64,000 nt of DNA from Arthrobacter sp. PAMC 25486 (lineage in GTDB: Bacteria; Actinomycetota; Actinomycetes; Actinomycetales; Micrococcaceae), in contig NZ_CP007595.1 in the NCBI RefSeq assembly GCF_000785535.1, forward strand, positions 3,184,439 through 3,248,438, read 5' to 3'. The notes under the pieces are model-generated. The model ran no database searches. It was not told the origin of the DNA and was given only the letters and a program-made list of their open reading frames with translations. This document shows positions 1 through 7,584 of the stretch, piece after piece. The position numbers were made by a program, and so were the translations under genes. How positions within the stretch are numbered: position 1 is the stretch's first letter; each line of letters begins with the position of its first letter.

Positions 1-235
1 GGTGAAGGAAGGCCGCTTCGGTCCGTACATCACCGACGGCATCACCAACATCACGGTTCCCCGTGGTACCGAAATTGAAGAGCTGACGCGGGAGATGGCC
101 ATCGAGCTGCTGGCCGACAAGCGTGAACGCGGCCCGGTCAAGCGGATCGCCAAGGCGCCCGCAAAGAAGGCGCCGGCCAAAAAGCCTGCCGCCAAGAAGG
201 CGCCCGCGAAGAAGGCTGCTGCACCGAAGAAGTAA
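1..235 (+). CDS. topA: DNA topoisomerase I, C-terminal end (partial)
   Basis: Only the last 77 codons are in the window; the gene begins upstream. The visible start matches the last small repeat of bacterial topoisomerase I C-terminal domains (GRFGPYITDG near the beginning). It is followed by a tail of about 28 residues made of KAPAKK/PAAKK-like units. Such lysine/alanine-rich, histone-H1-like tails are known at the C-terminus of actinobacterial TopA, where they help the enzyme stay on DNA. The full enzyme relaxes negative supercoils in the cytoplasm. Identification rests on a short fragment but the combination is characteristic. A strong hairpin directly follows the stop codon. Confidence 0.85.
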   Translation, partial: VKEGRFGPYITDGITNITVPRGTEIEELTREMAIELLADKRERGPVKRIAKAPAKKAPAKKPAAKKAPAKKAAAPKK

Positions 236-238
236 CTA

Positions 239-279
239 CTGCTTCCCTGGCTGCTGCGTTGCGACAGCCAGGGAAGCAG
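239..279 (+). terminator. Hairpin terminator after topA
   Basis: A perfect 15-bp inverted repeat (239-253 with 265-279, arm CTGCTTCCCTGGCTG) starts 4 bases after the topA stop. There is no T-run, which is common for actinobacterial terminators. The position supports termination of topA before the phosphatase gene. Confidence 0.75.
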
Positions 280-396
280 CCGTCCGGCAGTCGTTGCGAG
301 CCTTGAGGGCCGTCCGGTGTGCGAAACAACGAAACTGTTGGATCGCCGTCGGGCGGCCTTTCGCGTCTAACGGGCCGGAGGGACAATAATGGGCCT

Positions 397-1383
397 ATGA
401 GATTAGGCGTGCTCGACATCGGGTCCAATACAGTCCACCTGCTGCTTGTTGACGCGCGCCCGGGGGCCAACCCGGTGCCTTACGCCTCGCACAAGCGGGC
501 GCTGAGCCTGGTGAAATACCTTGACGCGGACGGCAACATCACCGATGAGGGCCAGCACGAGCTGATCGAATTCATCCTCGAGGCGTGGGAATTTGCGGCC
601 AAGCACAAGGCTGTGGACCTTCTCGCGTTTTGCACCTCCGCGATCAGGGAGTCCACCAACGGAGCGCAAGTGCTGGCCCGGGTGCAGCATGAGACCACCA
701 TTCGCCTGACGGAGCTCACCGGCGAAGAAGAATCAGCCATGACGTTTTTTGCCGTGCGCCGCTGGCATGGCTGGGGTGCGGGCACCATCTTGAACCTCGA
801 TATTGGCGGCGGCTCCTTTGAAATCTCCCAGGGCACCAATGAGCTGCCCGAGCTGGCGCACTCGGTGCCGCTGGGTGCCGGCCGGCTGACCCGGGAATGG
901 CTGGCCGAGGACCCGCCCACCGCCAAGAGCATCAAGGCCCTGCGCAAGCACATCAAAGCCACCCTGAAGCCGCCCATCGCCGCAACGAAGGCACTTGGCA
1001 CCCCGCACATCGTCACCGGCTCCTCCAAAACCTTCCGGGCGCTGGCACGCATCACGGGAGCTGCGCCGTCGTCCATGGGACCCTATGTGCGCAGGGAACT
1101 GCACCTGAGCGACTTGGGGCTGTGGAGCCAACGGCTCTCGGCGATGTCGTCGGCTGACAGGCTGCACCTGCCGGGCGTCTCGGCGGCGAGGGCCCAACAG
1201 GTGCTGGCCGGTGCGCTTGTGGCGCAGAGTGCGTTGGAACTTTTCAACGTCACGAGCATGCAAATCAGCCCGTGGGCGCTGCGGGAGGGGCTCATTCTGC
1301 GCCGCTTGGACCAGCTGGTTTTTGACGGGCCGCTGGATCCGCCCGCCCATGTTGCTAAGCTGAAGAATTCGGAGACAGAGTAG
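397..1383 (+). CDS. ppx: Exopolyphosphatase / GppA-type phosphatase
   Basis: A 328-residue member of the Ppx/GppA family (actin-like ASKHA fold). These enzymes hydrolyse inorganic polyphosphate or pppGpp in the cytoplasm; sequence alone does not say which. Visible motifs are the N-terminal phosphate-binding loop LDIGSNTVHLL (about residues 5-15), the TSAIRES segment (about 80-86) and the second loop DIGGGSFEIS (about 136-145). The length fits the short actinobacterial Ppx1-like class with no extra C-terminal HD domain. The ATG at 397 was chosen because it begins directly before the conserved strand and has GGAGGGA about 12 bases upstream; an in-frame ATG at 319 would add an unconserved extension. 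The next gene starts 6 bases downstream, so the two are probably co-transcribed. Confidence 0.88.
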   Translation: MRLGVLDIGSNTVHLLLVDARPGANPVPYASHKRALSLVKYLDADGNITDEGQHELIEFILEAWEFAAKHKAVDLLAFCTSAIRESTNGAQVLARVQHETTIRLTELTGEEESAMTFFAVRRWHGWGAGTILNLDIGGGSFEISQGTNELPELAHSVPLGAGRLTREWLAEDPPTAKSIKALRKHIKATLKPPIAATKALGTPHIVTGSSKTFRALARITGAAPSSMGPYVRRELHLSDLGLWSQRLSAMSSADRLHLPGVSAARAQQVLAGALVAQSALELFNVTSMQISPWALREGLILRRLDQLVFDGPLDPPAHVAKLKNSETE

Positions 1384-1389
1384 GCGGAC

Positions 1390-2235
1390 ATGACGGATCA
1401 CACCACGCACATTCAAGGCCGAGACGCTGAGGCCACCCCTGGCCCCGCACGCCATATTCCCGTGGCCCTGTCCACAGCCTCCGTATATCCGCTGTCGGTG
1501 CACGACGGTTTTGCCGTGGCTGCAGACCTGGGCTACGACGGTGTTGAAGTGTTGGTCACCCACAACGGCGACAGTCAGGATGCATCGGCGCTGAACCGCC
1601 TGGCGGAGCGTTACGAGCAGCCCATTGTGGCCATCCATGCGCCCACATTGCTGCTGACGCAGCAGGTGTGGGGCAGTGCCTGGAACAAGATCCAGCGTTC
1701 GGCCCAGATGGCTGTTGATGTGGGTGCCGACGTCGTGGTGGTGCACCCGCCATTCCGCTGGCAGAACGACTATGCCGAGACTTTCGCCCAGGGTGTGCGC
1801 GATATTTCCGATGCGTTTGGTGTCCGCATTGCCGTTGAAAACATGTATCCATGGCGGGTCCGCGGACGTGAGGCCCTGGCCTACCTGCCGCATTGGGATC
1901 CGGTGCCGCAGGACTACGCCGATGTCACCTGGGACTTTTCCCATGCTGCGACGGCGGATGCCTCAAGTTTGAAGGCAGTGCTTGCGTTGGGGGAGCGGCT
2001 GCGGCACATCCACCTCACTGATGGCACCACCTCAACCAAGGATCAGCACCTGATCCCCGGCCACGGCACCCAGGAGTGTGTCGAGGTGCTCCAGCATGTT
2101 GCGCAAAACGGGTTCGACGGCGCAGTGGTCGCCGAAATCTCCACCCGCAAGGCCAAGGGTGCCGGGCAGCGCGAGGAATGGCTGGCCGAAACCCTTGAAT
2201 TTGCCAGGGTGCACTTGGGCCAGACGATGCCTTAG
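1390..2235 (+). CDS. Sugar phosphate isomerase/epimerase family protein (AP-endonuclease 2 / xylose isomerase-like TIM barrel)
   Basis: A 281-residue protein with the xylose-isomerase-like TIM-barrel fold. Metal-ligand signatures typical of the family can be seen: VVVHPPF (about 115-121), IAVENMY (about 144-150), TWDFSHA (about 179-185) and HIHLTDG (about 206-212). About 19 extra residues precede the barrel. The substrate cannot be told from sequence; members include isomerases, epimerases and dehydratases of sugars and inositols. It starts 6 bases after the Ppx/GppA-type gene and is probably in the same operon. A set of three hairpins follows the stop codon. Confidence 0.8.
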   Translation: MTDHTTHIQGRDAEATPGPARHIPVALSTASVYPLSVHDGFAVAADLGYDGVEVLVTHNGDSQDASALNRLAERYEQPIVAIHAPTLLLTQQVWGSAWNKIQRSAQMAVDVGADVVVVHPPFRWQNDYAETFAQGVRDISDAFGVRIAVENMYPWRVRGREALAYLPHWDPVPQDYADVTWDFSHAATADASSLKAVLALGERLRHIHLTDGTTSTKDQHLIPGHGTQECVEVLQHVAQNGFDGAVVAEISTRKAKGAGQREEWLAETLEFARVHLGQTMP

Positions 2236-2616
2236 GTGTTTGCCGGCGATCGCACGGTTGGTATCTATGCACCGTGCTAGCTATGCATGGAAAATGATCC
2301 CGGTCCCGCTGTCTGAAGCCGGGATTCCGGGATCAGAAAGCGGGACCGGTGTCAGAAAGTTGCGGGCGGGGCGTTAAATGCGAAATCGCCGGAGATTTCA
2401 AGCCAGTGGATGGGGGATACACTGGCGAGATCTCCGGCGATTTGACTGGTCTTCAGGACAAGACCAGTCCGATCATCACTCGCACCCTTATGAGGTATTT
2501 AAAAGACTACGGGCCGCGGTTGAGAATAGCCGGGGCACCAGCTGTGCGTTTGCCCTTAAAGGTTTTTGGACGGTTTTCTTGCCTGCCGTGCGGCGGCAAA
2601 CAATGATGGAGAAATG
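2236..2616 (+). other. Gene-free stretch with three successive hairpins before proC
   Basis: About 380 bases without a credible gene. It holds three strong inverted repeats in a row: 2301-2310 with 2339-2348 (CGGTCCCGCT arms); a long composite stem 2383-2396 with 2430-2443 (AAATCGCCGGAGAT arms) enclosing 2402-2407 with 2421-2426; and directly next to it 2444-2453 with 2460-2469 (GACTGGTCTT arms, 6-base loop). The first may terminate the upstream operon. The other two are closely stacked and could be terminators, a repeat element or a leader of proC. About 150 bases between the last hairpin and proC show no further structure I recognise. Confidence 0.6.
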
Positions 2617-3450
2617 ATGAAAAAGGTTGTATTTCTTGGCTGTGGCTCCATGGGCGAGGCCATCTTGTCCGGCATGTTGGCGGCAGGCACCTCCCCGAGC
2701 TCGGTTACAGTGACGGTGCGACGGCCCGAGAGGGCCAACGAATTGGCCACCCGGCACGGTGTCACTGCGCTGGCCTCCAACGAAGAACCCGGCGCAAACG
2801 TCCAGGCAGTTGCCGGTGCCAGTGTCGTGATTTTGGGTGTCAAGCCTGTGGGCATCATCGACTTGTGCCGCGAAATCGCTGAGTCCTTGGAATCCGATGC
2901 CGTGGTGATCAGTGTTGCTGCGGCGGTGTCGCTGGCACAGCTGGAGGGCGCCCTGCGTCCGGGCCAGCCGGTAGTGCGTTCCATGCCCAACACGCCGTTG
3001 AAGGTGGGGCGCGGTGTGGTGGCCCTGTCCGCGGGTTCTGCTGCCGACGAGCACCACCTGGCCGCTGCGCACGAAGTTTTCGACGGCTCCGGCGTTGTTT
3101 TGGATATCCCCGAGGAGCAGCAAAATGCGGTCTCGGCCATCAGCGGCTCCGGCCCGGCTTACGCCTTTTACCTGGCCGAGGCGATGGCCGCTGCCGCAGC
3201 GGACTTCGGCCTGTCGCCCCAGATCGCGCAGGTTCTTGCCCGTGAGACTGTTGCCGGTGCCGGGCTGATGCTGGCCGAACCAGGCGCCAATGCCACCGAA
3301 CTGCGCCGCGCTGTCACGAGTCCCAACGGGACCACCGAACAGGCCATTGCCAGCTTCGACCGCGACGATCTCCCGGGGATCATCCGCACAGGTGCACAGG
3401 CAGCAGCCGCCCGGGCAGCCCAAATCACAGCAGAACTCTCCACCCCCTAA
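2617..3450 (+). CDS. proC: Pyrroline-5-carboxylate reductase
   Basis: A 277-residue enzyme for the last step of proline synthesis, reducing 1-pyrroline-5-carboxylate to L-proline with NAD(P)H in the cytoplasm. The Rossmann motif VVFLGCGSMGEAIL begins at residue 3, the conserved MPNTP segment is near 127-131, and the ProC dimerisation signature SAISGSGPAYAFYLAEA lies at about 171-187. A late conserved segment LRRAVTSPNGTTEQA is at about 229-243. Length matches the family. Two adjacent ATGs occur (2614 and 2617); the second has GGAG at 2608-2611 at better spacing. It is transcribed convergently towards the alkyltransferase operon, with a large inverted repeat between them. Confidence 0.95.
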   Translation: MKKVVFLGCGSMGEAILSGMLAAGTSPSSVTVTVRRPERANELATRHGVTALASNEEPGANVQAVAGASVVILGVKPVGIIDLCREIAESLESDAVVISVAAAVSLAQLEGALRPGQPVVRSMPNTPLKVGRGVVALSAGSAADEHHLAAAHEVFDGSGVVLDIPEEQQNAVSAISGSGPAYAFYLAEAMAAAAADFGLSPQIAQVLARETVAGAGLMLAEPGANATELRRAVTSPNGTTEQAIASFDRDDLPGIIRTGAQAAAARAAQITAELSTP

Positions 3451-3451
3451 C

Positions 3452-3650
3452 CCTCGCTCACATATGGGGCTATTTTCCCGAACCCTCGCTCACATCCGGG
3501 TCATTTCTGGGCAACGCTCGCCCAGGCTAGAGAGTGCACTGAGCGAGCGTTCGGCCATTCTGCCCCGTAGCTGCGCGAGCGTCTGTCCATAACGCCCCAT
3601 ATGTGAGCGAGGATCGGTTAAAAGTGACCCGTAGCTGCGCGAGCGTCTGT
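3452..3650. repeat. Intergenic inverted and direct repeat cluster between proC and ogt
   Basis: A perfect 19-bp inverted repeat (3452-3470 with 3594-3612, arm CCTCGCTCACATATGGGGC) encloses most of this convergent junction. A further partial copy of CCCTCGCTCACAT sits at 3483-3495. A direct repeat of about 23 bases (core GTAGCTGCGCGAGCGTCTGT) occurs at 3564-3586 and 3628-3650. The second copy lies inside the 3' end of the alkyltransferase gene. The architecture resembles other palindromes in this window and probably serves as a bidirectional terminator. Confidence 0.8.
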
Positions 3651-4271
3651 AGGGGTGGGAGCGTTGGCTTCCAGGGCCAGGAGCAGGGCCTTGGCCTCCG
3701 TGCCGCCCAGATAGGCGCCCTGGCTGCCGTCGGAGCGGACCACTCGGTGGCAGGGCACCACCAGCGGCAGCGGATTCCGGGCGCACGCCGTCCCCACGGC
3801 ACGCACGGCCCGCGGGCTCGAGGTCATGGCCGCCACCGCCGCATAGCTGGCCGTGTGCCCATAACCAATCTCGGGCAGATGGTCCAGCACCTCCCGGCGA
3901 AAGCCGCTGGCCAGGCGGAAATCCAGCGGCAGATCAAACAGCTGCCGACGCCCGGCAAAGTACTCCTCGAGCTCCCTGGCGGCGGCATCCAGCCGCGCAG
4001 GTGCCCGGAGCACCCGCGGACTCACCGCAGCAGAAAGCTGCTCCAGCGCGGCGTCGTGGCCCTCGCTGGCAAATGCCACACGCACCAGCCCCGCCTCGGT
4101 GCCGGCCAACAGCAGTTGGCCCACTGGCGAATCGACTACCCGATACGCCACATCCACCAATCCGTCCGCGGCAGCGGCCCGCACCAGTGCAGCGTTCAGC
4201 CGTGCCAGCACATCCGGCTCTGCAACCGCCACGGCAGCCAGCTCGGGCGGCAATTTCAGCTCAGTCATCAT
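3618..4271 (-). CDS. ogt: Methylated-DNA--[protein]-cysteine S-methyltransferase (first copy)
   Basis: A 217-residue O6-alkylguanine-DNA alkyltransferase. It removes alkyl groups from O6-alkylguanine by suicide transfer to its own cysteine. The active-site PCHRV motif is present with Cys at about residue 174, preceded by the helix-turn-helix region and the ARNP segment. An N-terminal domain of roughly 80 residues precedes the catalytic part. The start at 4271 has GAGGA upstream at good spacing; ATGs at 4277 and 4268 are alternatives. It overlaps the 3' end of the sigma-factor gene, so it is the last gene of a three-gene operon. The last 10 or so residues (TDARAATGHF) are encoded by an intergenic direct repeat, which suggests the C-terminus was changed by repeat insertion or extension. 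Confidence 0.9.
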   Translation of the reverse strand: MMTELKLPPELAAVAVAEPDVLARLNAALVRAAAADGLVDVAYRVVDSPVGQLLLAGTEAGLVRVAFASEGHDAALEQLSAAVSPRVLRAPARLDAAARELEEYFAGRRQLFDLPLDFRLASGFRREVLDHLPEIGYGHTASYAAVAAMTSSPRAVRAVGTACARNPLPLVVPCHRVVRSDGSQGAYLGGTEAKALLLALEANAPTPTDARAATGHF

Positions 4272-4839
4272 GATCATTCCTCACCATCAGGTCCTCATCT
4301 TCAGGGGCAAGCAGCGCCCGCAACGATGCCATGCCGTCGGACGCAGCCCGCCGCGCCGCGGCCTCCGAATTGCCCAACAACTCCGCCACCGCCGCATGCC
4401 GCAGCCCGGCCAAGTGGTGGTACACAACAGCCTCACGCTGCATCCTCGGAAGCCTTGCCAGCGCCGCCCACACCTGCGCTGCCGTTTCACCGGCCTCCAC
4501 AGAACGCACGACGGCGTCCCCTCCGTCCGCCACATCGTGACCCGGGCGGTCCACGGGTTCTGGGACGCGCACGCCCCGGCGGTGGTGGTCCACAGCCTTG
4601 TTGCGGGCGATCGTGACGAGCCAGGCCTCCCGATTCCGGATGTTTCCCGTGGAAGGGTAAACGCGGAGGGCGGCCAGAAAGGTTTCCTGCCAGACATCGT
4701 CGGCGTCGAGGGTGCCCACCAGAGCCCGGCACACCCGCAGCACTGCGGCGCCGTGCCGCGTTACGAGCACCTCAAAGGGTGGCAGCGCGGTCCCGGAAGA
4801 GGAAGGCGTGGGACCGGGCGGGGAAACGGGGGCGCCCAC
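4261..4839 (-). CDS. ECF-type RNA polymerase sigma factor
   Basis: A protein of about 192 residues with sigma-70 region 2 (VCRALVGTLDADDVWQETF, then NREAWLVTIARNKAVDHHRR) and region 4 (LARLPRMQREAVVYHHLAGL, then AVAELLGNSEAAARR). Regions 1 and 3 are absent, as in extracytoplasmic-function sigma factors, which direct RNA polymerase to stress promoters. No anti-sigma gene is adjacent. The GTG at 4839 has GGAGAG at 7 bases spacing; a TTG at 4854 directly abutting the previous stop is an alternative. It sits between two alkyltransferase genes with the upstream stop nearly touching and the downstream start overlapping, so all three are co-transcribed. This suggests a role in an alkylation-stress response, which is inference. 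Confidence 0.85.
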   Translation of the reverse strand: MGAPVSPPGPTPSSSGTALPPFEVLVTRHGAAVLRVCRALVGTLDADDVWQETFLAALRVYPSTGNIRNREAWLVTIARNKAVDHHRRGVRVPEPVDRPGHDVADGGDAVVRSVEAGETAAQVWAALARLPRMQREAVVYHHLAGLRHAAVAELLGNSEAAARRAASDGMASLRALLAPEDEDLMVRNDHDD

Positions 4840-4854
4840 CTGGAATCTCTCCAA

Positions 4855-5364
4855 TTAAAACAGCGCCTCGGTGTGCGTCCATGATGGGTTTTCCAGCTCC
4901 AGCAGGAACTGCTTGTGTTCCAGCCCTCCCGCATACCCAACGAGGGAACCGTCAGCGCCCACCACCCGGTGGCAGGGCACGATGATGCTGATCGGGTTGC
5001 GGCCATTCGCCGAGCCCACCGCCTGCGCCATGGACGGATCTCCCAGCATCGCCGCCAGCTCGCCGTAGGTACGCAGCTCGCCGTACGGGATGTCCCGCAG
5101 CGCTGCCCAGACCCGCTGCTGGAAGGGCGTGCCGGCGGGCGCCAGCGGCAGGGAAAACTCGCGCCGCAAGCCGGCAAAGTACTCGCCCAGCTGTTCCGCC
5201 GTGTCATCCAGCACCGGCGACGCAGCCGCGGCAACCAGCGGCCCCAGCGTCTCCAAAGCCGGGCGGCGCTTGTGCACCGCCATATACACAGCCGCCAGTC
5301 CGGCGTCGTGCTCCACAGCCGTCAGCGGGCCGATGGGCGAATCAAAAACCATGTGTTGCACCAT
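4855..5364 (-). CDS. ogt: Methylated-DNA--[protein]-cysteine S-methyltransferase (second copy)
   Basis: A 169-residue alkyltransferase, paralogous to the one two genes downstream but closer to the family's usual length. Motifs in order: DSPIGPLTAV near the N-terminus, FQQRVWAALRDIPYGELRTYGELA in the DNA-binding part, GRNPISIIVPCHRV with catalytic Cys at about residue 131, and GYAGGLEHKQFLLELE at the end. The ATG at 5364 has AGGAGG about 8 bases upstream, so the longer open frame to 5403 is not needed. It is the first gene of the alkyltransferase-sigma-alkyltransferase operon. The role is direct reversal of O6-alkylguanine damage. Confidence 0.92.
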   Translation of the reverse strand: MVQHMVFDSPIGPLTAVEHDAGLAAVYMAVHKRRPALETLGPLVAAAASPVLDDTAEQLGEYFAGLRREFSLPLAPAGTPFQQRVWAALRDIPYGELRTYGELAAMLGDPSMAQAVGSANGRNPISIIVPCHRVVGADGSLVGYAGGLEHKQFLLELENPSWTHTEALF

Positions 5365-5415
5365 CAAGAAACACCTCCTGCCCTGTAGACGCGCCCCAAG
5401 CAAAAAACGTGAGTC

Positions 5416-6102
5416 TCAGGGGCGCGAGGCGAAGCGTTCCAGCAGGTCGACATAGCCGGAGACGATCAGCATGTCACGGCTGGAGACGCGCGTGCTTGGC
5501 TGGGCGTAGGTGAAATCCTCGCCCGGCGACTTCACGCCCACCACGGTCACGCCGTACTTGGAGCGGACCTTGGATTCCTCCAGCGTGAAGCCCTGGGTCT
5601 CCTTCGGCGGGTACATTTTCACGATCGCGAAATCATCGTCGAACTCGATGAAGTCCAGCATGCGCCCGCCCACCAGGTGCGCGGCGCGGACACCGGCGTC
5701 GGCCTCGGGGTAGATGACGTGGTTGGCGCCGATGCGGGTCAGGATCTTGCCGTGCGACTGCGTGATCGCTTTGACCCACAGGTGCGCGATGCCCAGATCC
5801 ACCAGGTTCACGGTGATGAGCACGCTGGATTCGATGGAGGTGCCCACACCCACGACGGCGGAGCTGAAGTCCTGTGCCCCGAGCTGGCGCAGCGCGTCGA
5901 TGTTGGTGGCGTCGGCCTCGACCACGTGGGTGAGCACCCCGGCCCACTTCTGCACCAGGGCGGGGTCGCGCTCGATGGCGAGCACCTCGCGGCCCTGCTT
6001 GACCAGCTGGTGGGCCGTGGCGGCGCCGAAGCGGCCCAGGCCAATCACCAAAACGGGCGCATTGTGCGGCGGGCGGTTGTTGGAATCTATTTTGTCAGCC
6101 AA
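5416..6102 (-). CDS. ktrA: Potassium uptake regulatory subunit, TrkA/KtrA family
   Basis: A 228-residue cytoplasmic RCK protein that gates a membrane K+ transporter. An RCK_N Rossmann domain starts with VLVIGLGRFGAATAHQL (about residues 16-32), followed by the acidic AIERDP strand end. A TrkA_C domain forms the second half. The TTG start at 6102 overlaps the stop of the channel gene (ATTGGCTGA), with AGAAAGG upstream; starting earlier would only read the end of the channel gene in another frame. The overlap implies translational coupling, which suits two subunits of one complex. Confidence 0.9.
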   Translation of the reverse strand: MADKIDSNNRPPHNAPVLVIGLGRFGAATAHQLVKQGREVLAIERDPALVQKWAGVLTHVVEADATNIDALRQLGAQDFSSAVVGVGTSIESSVLITVNLVDLGIAHLWVKAITQSHGKILTRIGANHVIYPEADAGVRAAHLVGGRMLDFIEFDDDFAIVKMYPPKETQGFTLEESKVRSKYGVTVVGVKSPGEDFTYAQPSTRVSSRDMLIVSGYVDLLERFASRP

Positions 6103-7501
6103 TGATCGGCCTTTCTTCCGGGTAGTGGAACAGCTGGCGGCGCTGGCGCAGGGCCAGGGCAGCTGCGAGGGTGATGGAGCCGACGCGGCCAAAGAACATC
6201 ATGGCGCTGAGCACGTACTTGCCCGACGGCGGGAGCTCGCCGGAGAGCCCCGTGCTCAGACCCACGGTGGCGAAGGCAGAGATGGTCTCAAAGAGCACCC
6301 GGTCCAGGCTTTCTCCGGAGATCGCCAGGAGCAGCCCGCACGCGATCATGACGAAGGTGGCGCCCATCATGATGACGGAGATGGCCACGCGCATGGTGCC
6401 CTGGGGAATGGTGCGGCCGTAAATTTTCACGTCGTTGTCGCCGCGGGCTTCGGCCACGATGGCCAGGAACATCACGGCCAAGGTCGTGACCTTGATGCCG
6501 CCGGCGGTGGAGGCGGAGCCGCCGCCCACGAACATCAGGGCATCCGTAAGCAGCATGGTGGAGGAGTTCATGGCGTTCATGTCCACGAGGTTGAAGCCCA
6601 AGGACCTGGTCATGATGGAGGCGAACACCGAATGCGTCAATTTATCGCCCACGCTCATGCCGCCAATGGTGTCCGGGTTGGTCCACTCCATGGCACCCCA
6701 CAAGATGGTGCCGGCCACCAAGAGCATGAGTGAGACCTGGATGGTGAGCTTGGCGTGCAGTGTCCACTTCTTGAAGCGGAAGCCTACGGCCAGCAGCACC
6801 ATCAGGACGGGGAAGCCGAGGCTGCCGATGAACCCGCCGATCATCAGCGGGGTCAGGATCCACAGATCGGCCTCGTAGGGGACCACGCCGTCGGAATGGG
6901 GTGTGAAGCCTGCGTTATTAAAGGAGGAGATGGAGTAAAACGTGGCATGCCAGATGGCCTGGGGGAGCGATTCGCCCAGGATCAGGAAACGGGGAGCCAG
7001 CGCCAGTGCCAGGAGCACCTCAATGGCCACCGAGGTGCTGATGACGATGCGCAGCAGCGTACCCACCTCACCCAAACGCCCGGCGTTCATGGCCTCCTGG
7101 GCGATGAGCTTGCCACGCACGCCCAGGCGCTTGCTGACCATCAGCGACATGAGGGACGCCAGGGTCAGGATGCCCAGACCGCCTACAAAAATACCGATCA
7201 GGATCACCAGCTGGCCAAAGAACGACCAGTGCAGCGCCGTTGAAACCGTGGTCAGCCCCGTCACGCAGACGGCGGACACCGCCGTGAACAAGGCATCGTG
7301 GAACGCGGTTGCCTGGCCGTCGCGGGACGCCGCAGGCAGGCACAGAGTCAAGGTGAACGCGAGAATGACGAGGGCAAAGACGATCAGTGCCAGGCGGGCA
7401 GGGGAGCTGTTGGCCACCTTGTCCACAAAGTCACGGATGCGCACCACAACCCGCAAGGGCCATTGCGGCAGCCGCTGTGAAAGTGTTGAATTAGCGCTCA
7501 A
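6095..7501 (-). CDS. ktrB: Potassium uptake transmembrane subunit, TrkH/KtrB family
   Basis: A membrane protein of about 468 residues with the four membrane-pore-membrane repeats of the SKT superfamily. Filter-like glycine segments are visible: SAVCVTGLTTV in the first repeat, SSFNNAGFTPHSD in the second, SIMTRSLGFNLVD in the third and SAFATVGLSTGLS in the fourth. It imports K+ across the cytoplasmic membrane with the RCK partner encoded next. The start is uncertain. The TTG at 7501 has AGGAAGG at reasonable spacing and leaves about 30 residues before the first membrane helix, typical of relatives; in-frame starts up to 7627 would overlap the divergent acuC-like gene. Confidence 0.88.
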   Translation of the reverse strand: MSANSTLSQRLPQWPLRVVVRIRDFVDKVANSSPARLALIVFALVILAFTLTLCLPAASRDGQATAFHDALFTAVSAVCVTGLTTVSTALHWSFFGQLVILIGIFVGGLGILTLASLMSLMVSKRLGVRGKLIAQEAMNAGRLGEVGTLLRIVISTSVAIEVLLALALAPRFLILGESLPQAIWHATFYSISSFNNAGFTPHSDGVVPYEADLWILTPLMIGGFIGSLGFPVLMVLLAVGFRFKKWTLHAKLTIQVSLMLLVAGTILWGAMEWTNPDTIGGMSVGDKLTHSVFASIMTRSLGFNLVDMNAMNSSTMLLTDALMFVGGGSASTAGGIKVTTLAVMFLAIVAEARGDNDVKIYGRTIPQGTMRVAISVIMMGATFVMIACGLLLAISGESLDRVLFETISAFATVGLSTGLSGELPPSGKYVLSAMMFFGRVGSITLAAALALRQRRQLFHYPEERPIIG

Positions 7502-7584
7502 CGCTGTGCTGCCCTTCCTGCCATGAACCGTCGGTGTTGCCACAGATACGGCAAATGTGGCCGGACTTCGATAGCCTGTGATGG

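Noticed and set aside
733..1944. A 403-codon open frame on the minus strand across two plus-strand genes
   Set aside because: It runs opposite to the Ppx/GppA and isomerase-like genes, which have clear family motifs. Long antisense frames are expected at this GC content, and this one has no ribosome-binding site or recognisable domain.
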